Made by a program: the position numbers and the translations under genes. Below the pieces are notes generated by a model. The model ran no database searches, was not told where the DNA came from, and was given only the letters and a program-made list of their open reading frames with translations. Positions 61,166 through 64,000 of a DNA stretch of 64,000 nucleotides are shown here, piece by piece (positions within the stretch are counted from its first letter, which is position 1; each line of letters starts with the position of its first letter). The DNA is from Betaproteobacteria bacterium (GTDB lineage: Bacteria > Pseudomonadota > Gammaproteobacteria > Burkholderiales > SG8-41). Location of the stretch: the NCBI GenBank assembly GCA_016192825.1, contig JACPTK010000033.1, positions 1 to 64,000 on the forward strand, in the 5' to 3' direction.

Positions 61166-62569
61166 ATGATCACCGAAAAGCTCGCACGCTTCGTTACGGA
61201 TACCCCCCTCGCGGACATTCCGCGGGACATCCTCGCGGGCGCAAGGGACGCCCTGATCGACACGGTCGGGGTCGCGCTGGCCGGCACGCTCGAGCCCGTC
61301 GCCGAGATTGCGGCGCGCTGGGTGAGCGAGCTGGGCGCGAAACCGCAGGCAACCGTATGGGGCCAGATTACCGCGACATCGCCCGCGGAAGCGGCTTTCG
61401 CCAACGGCCTGTCCGCACACGCGCTCGATTTCGACGACAGCCTGCCCAGCCTCCGCGGTCATCCGAGCGCGACCATGGTTCCGGCGGCCCTTGCCGTCGC
61501 TGAAGTCACACGGGCATCGGGCGCCCAGGTTCTGGCCGCGTACGCACTGGGCCTCGAGATCGCGGGCAAGCTCGGCCGCGCGATCGGCCAGGGGCACTAC
61601 CTGCAGGGCTGGCATTCGACCGCGACGATCGGCGCATTTTCGGCAACCGCGGTTGCCGCGTGCTTGTGGCGTCTCGATGCCCAGCGGCTGCGGATTGCGT
61701 GGGGGCTCGCCGCATCGCAGATGAGCGGGCTCGTGAGGAATTTCGGCACGATGACGAAGCCCTTTCACGCCGGCCACGCGGCCCGCACGGGCGTGCTGTC
61801 GGCGTGGATGGCGCGCCAGGGCTTCACCGCCGACGACGCCATATTCGAGGGGGAGCGCGGCGTGCTCGACACGTATGGCGGCAAGGACGGCATGAGACTT
61901 GACGAGCTCGCCGAGCGGCTCGGCAAGCCCTGGGAGATGACCGAGCCCGGAATCTACGTGAAGCGCTGGCCGTGCTGCTACTGCAACCACCGTCCGATCG
62001 GCGGCCTGCTCGAGCTCATGAGGGAACACGACATCGAGGCCGGCGAGATTCAGGGCATTTCGGTCGGTTTTCCGCCAGGCGCGGATAATGCGCTCGTGAG
62101 CCACAGCCCGGGCACCGGGCTGGAAGGCAAGTTCAGCATCGAGTACGTCGCCGCCGCGCTGGTGCTCGACGGGAAGATCACGCTCGAGAGCTTCACCGAC
62201 GCGATGGTGCAACGTCCGGCCGTGCGCGCCATGATGGCCAAGACACGGCGCTATCGCATCGAGGACAGGGGGGTGTACTCAGGCGTGGTCGGCTACAACG
62301 ACGTCGCCATCGAGACCCGGCGTGGGAGCTTTCAAAAGCGCGTCGACAGGGTGCCGGGCTCCCCGGCATGGCCGATGACGGCAAGCGACCGGGTCGAGAA
62401 ATTCTTGGACTGCGCAGGCCGGGTGCTCGGGCAGCCCGGTTCCGAGCGCCTGCTGGACCTGTTGCGACGCTGCGAGGAGCTGGCAGACCTTGGAGAGCTG
62501 GTCGCGGGCACCCTGCCTCCATCGCACGCCGCAGGCGGCGCGAAAGCGGCAGCCCTCAGCGCGGGGTAG
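61166..62569 (+). CDS. MmgE/PrpD family protein
   Basis: A 467-residue enzyme with AAGGAGAAACG before ATG 61166. HALDFDDSLPSLRGHPSATMVPAAL (about 89-113) and YVKRWPCCYCNHRPIGG (about 266-282) are the signature regions. First gene of a plus-strand pair with CoA-transferase copy 2. Confidence 0.9.
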   Translation: MITEKLARFVTDTPLADIPRDILAGARDALIDTVGVALAGTLEPVAEIAARWVSELGAKPQATVWGQITATSPAEAAFANGLSAHALDFDDSLPSLRGHPSATMVPAALAVAEVTRASGAQVLAAYALGLEIAGKLGRAIGQGHYLQGWHSTATIGAFSATAVAACLWRLDAQRLRIAWGLAASQMSGLVRNFGTMTKPFHAGHAARTGVLSAWMARQGFTADDAIFEGERGVLDTYGGKDGMRLDELAERLGKPWEMTEPGIYVKRWPCCYCNHRPIGGLLELMREHDIEAGEIQGISVGFPPGADNALVSHSPGTGLEGKFSIEYVAAALVLDGKITLESFTDAMVQRPAVRAMMAKTRRYRIEDRGVYSGVVGYNDVAIETRRGSFQKRVDRVPGSPAWPMTASDRVEKFLDCAGRVLGQPGSERLLDLLRRCEELADLGELVAGTLPPSHAAGGAKAAALSAG

Positions 62570-62634
62570 AAGCATCCGAAGCGGGCCCGATACCCATACC
62601 GTCCAGGCCAGACCGACTTCCGGAGCGCGATAGG

Positions 62635-63855
62635 ATGACCCAGGCAACCGGCCCGCTCGTCGGGTACCGGGTGATCGATCTCGGCATGATTTTCGCCGGG
62701 CCGCTGGTCGCCACCCACCTCGCGGATCTCGGCGCCGAGGTGCTCAAGATCGAGCATCCGAGAGGAGACGACGTCCGGAAAACCGGCCGCTTCAAGAACG
62801 GCCAGGGACTTTGGTGGGCCGTCTCTTCACGCAACAAGCGATTGATCTCGGTGAACGTCAGCAAGCCCGAGGGCGCCCGGATCGTGCGGACGCTTGCGCA
62901 AGCGGCGGACGTGTTCATCGAGAACTTTCGTCCCGGCCGCATGAAGCAATGGGGGCTGGATTACGAGACATTGAGCGCCGCGAACCCGGGTCTGGTCATG
63001 CTTCATATCAGCGGCTATGGGCAAACCGGGCCCTACAGCAGCCGGCCCGGCATGGGCACGCTGGCGGAGGCGTTCAGCGGGTTCGCGCACATCACCGGCG
63101 AAGCGGACGGGCCGCCGACGCTTCCCGGCGTTCCCATCGCGGACGGCGTTGCCGCGCTCTGCGGCGCTTACGCGGTGCTGGCAGCGCTGCTGGCGCGCGA
63201 AAGAAAGGGCGGAATCGGCGACGAAATCGACCTGAGCCTGTACGAACCGCTTCTTTCCATTCTCGGATCGATGGTCATTGACTACGACCAGCTCGGCCAC
63301 GTCACCATGAGGCGGGGCAATCGCTCGACCTGGACCGTTCCCCGAAACGCCTACCGGACCAGGGACGGAAAGTGGGTTGCCGTGTCATCCGCGGCGAACT
63401 CGATCGCGCCGAGAATGTTCCGCGCAATCGGCCGGGATGACCTCGCGAACGACCCCAATCTGGCCACGAATCCGCAACGGCTGGAGCGGGTCGACGAACT
63501 GGATGGCGCGATCGCGAAGTGGGTCTCCGCGCACACGCTCGAGGAAACCCTGCGGCGATTCAATGAGTTCGACGTGGTAGCGGGGCCCATATACGACGTC
63601 GCGCAGATCTTCGCCGATCCCCAGGTCAAGCACCGGGGCACGCTGGTCGAGACGGACGATCCCGTCCTCGGCAAGGTCCGGGTGCAGGACGTGGTGCCGC
63701 GGTTCCGGCGCAATCCCGGCCGCGTGCGATGGCTCGGCAAGGCCGAGATTGGCGCCGACACCGAAGCCGTTCTACAGGAAGCCGGCTACGGCGCGGACGA
63801 CATTGCCCGGCTGGCGGCCGACGGCGTGATCAAGGTCGCGCCGAAAAAACCCTGA
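62635..63855 (+). CDS. Family III CoA-transferase (CaiB/BaiF), copy 2
   Basis: A 406-residue enzyme from ATG 62635. VIDLGMIFAGPLVATHLADLGAEVLKIE, NFRPGRMKQWGLDYETL and ISGYGQTGPYSSRPGMGTLAEAFSG. In copy 1 this last position reads SYDQ; here there is GMGT, so the usual catalytic Asp is absent, as in several subgroup members. Transfer or racemisation on acyl-CoA is possible. Follows MmgE/PrpD by 65 bp. Confidence 0.9.
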   Translation: MTQATGPLVGYRVIDLGMIFAGPLVATHLADLGAEVLKIEHPRGDDVRKTGRFKNGQGLWWAVSSRNKRLISVNVSKPEGARIVRTLAQAADVFIENFRPGRMKQWGLDYETLSAANPGLVMLHISGYGQTGPYSSRPGMGTLAEAFSGFAHITGEADGPPTLPGVPIADGVAALCGAYAVLAALLARERKGGIGDEIDLSLYEPLLSILGSMVIDYDQLGHVTMRRGNRSTWTVPRNAYRTRDGKWVAVSSAANSIAPRMFRAIGRDDLANDPNLATNPQRLERVDELDGAIAKWVSAHTLEETLRRFNEFDVVAGPIYDVAQIFADPQVKHRGTLVETDDPVLGKVRVQDVVPRFRRNPGRVRWLGKAEIGADTEAVLQEAGYGADDIARLAADGVIKVAPKKP

Positions 63856-63968
63856 CCAGCGCCCGAAGCCCGGCCAACATCCGCGCGCCGATCCCCGGGT
63901 CGGCCGTGACAACCGCAAGGGACCGGCTGCGGGCGGCGCCCCGCCGGGGCCCGCCCGCGCGTCGCGTC

Positions 63969-64000
63969 TCACTTGAGCTTGAGGCTGATTTCCTTGATCA
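63969..64000 (-). CDS. 3' end of a gene, probably another Bug/TctC receptor
   Basis: The last visible codons read IKEISLKLK and stop. The usual Bug C-terminus is a similar W-x-K-x-I-K-E-x-x-L-K pattern. The gene enters from beyond the right edge, so only the tail is seen. Confidence 0.4.
   Translation of the reverse strand, partial: IKEISLKLK

Overview
The window reads as chromosomal DNA of a high-GC betaproteobacterium, probably an uncultured Burkholderiales-like soil or groundwater lineage. The main reason is the very large set of Bug/TctC-type periplasmic receptors, a hallmark of Bordetella/Cupriavidus relatives: ten intact genes, two relics and one cut by the right edge in 64 kb. They sit with six MmgE/PrpD-family genes, two family III CoA-transferases, HMG-CoA-lyase-like and PycB-like enzymes and one tRNA-Arg(ACG).

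Layout. 1-3.2 kb: remnant of an integron cassette array, with one convincing attC site (1417-1478), one weaker one, and a third cut off just after its first core box. The last cassette encodes a DUF262 protein with a C-terminal HEPN-like RX4H motif. An IS30-type relic closes the region. 3.3-7.5 kb: class II aldolase, amidohydrolase, two small envelope proteins and an extradiol-dioxygenase-like VOC protein, separated by degenerate heptanucleotide repeats. 7.9-11.6 kb: a minus-strand Mla/MCE lipid transport operon (STAS-MlaE, MlaF, MlaD, PqiC-like lipoprotein) interrupted by a 208-bp palindromic element. 12.1-14.1 kb: a small operon ending in an RRM RNA-binding protein and an NHL-repeat protein. 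14.2-17.7 kb: cupin, TctC receptor, and a glutaredoxin-DinB gene with an in-frame TGA exactly at the first redox Cys (U-H-A-C) followed by a bacterial-SECIS-like hairpin. This is a candidate selenoprotein and the most notable item of the window.

17.8-38.2 kb: tRNA-Arg, then three minus-strand transcription units around a plus-strand LysR regulator (27741-28652). They are (i) CoA-transferase A/B, BCCP, a frameshifted biotin carboxylase, carboxyltransferase, TctC, SDR and 2-hydroxyacid dehydrogenase; (ii) a second carboxyltransferase alone; (iii) a PPC/DUF296 protein, two TctC, MmgE/PrpD, TctC and two CapA-like proteins. A 26-bp sequence repeated upstream of all three suggests one regulon. An alpha/beta hydrolase and a truncated third carboxyltransferase follow.

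38.3-64 kb: further catabolic modules, each combining TctC and MmgE/PrpD genes with hydrolases, a ThDP enzyme, solute-binding proteins, a maleate-isomerase-like protein, quinone oxidoreductase, IclR regulator, SMP-30 lactonase, CoA-transferases and HMG-CoA lyase. Gene fragments (ALDH, 3-hydroxyisobutyrate dehydrogenase, cupin, TctC) lie between them, showing active turnover. The likely theme is capture of diverse carboxylic acids by Bug receptors and their processing by CoA activation, hydration/isomerisation, carboxylation and cleavage. No TctA/TctB membrane components are present, so the receptors must use partners encoded elsewhere.
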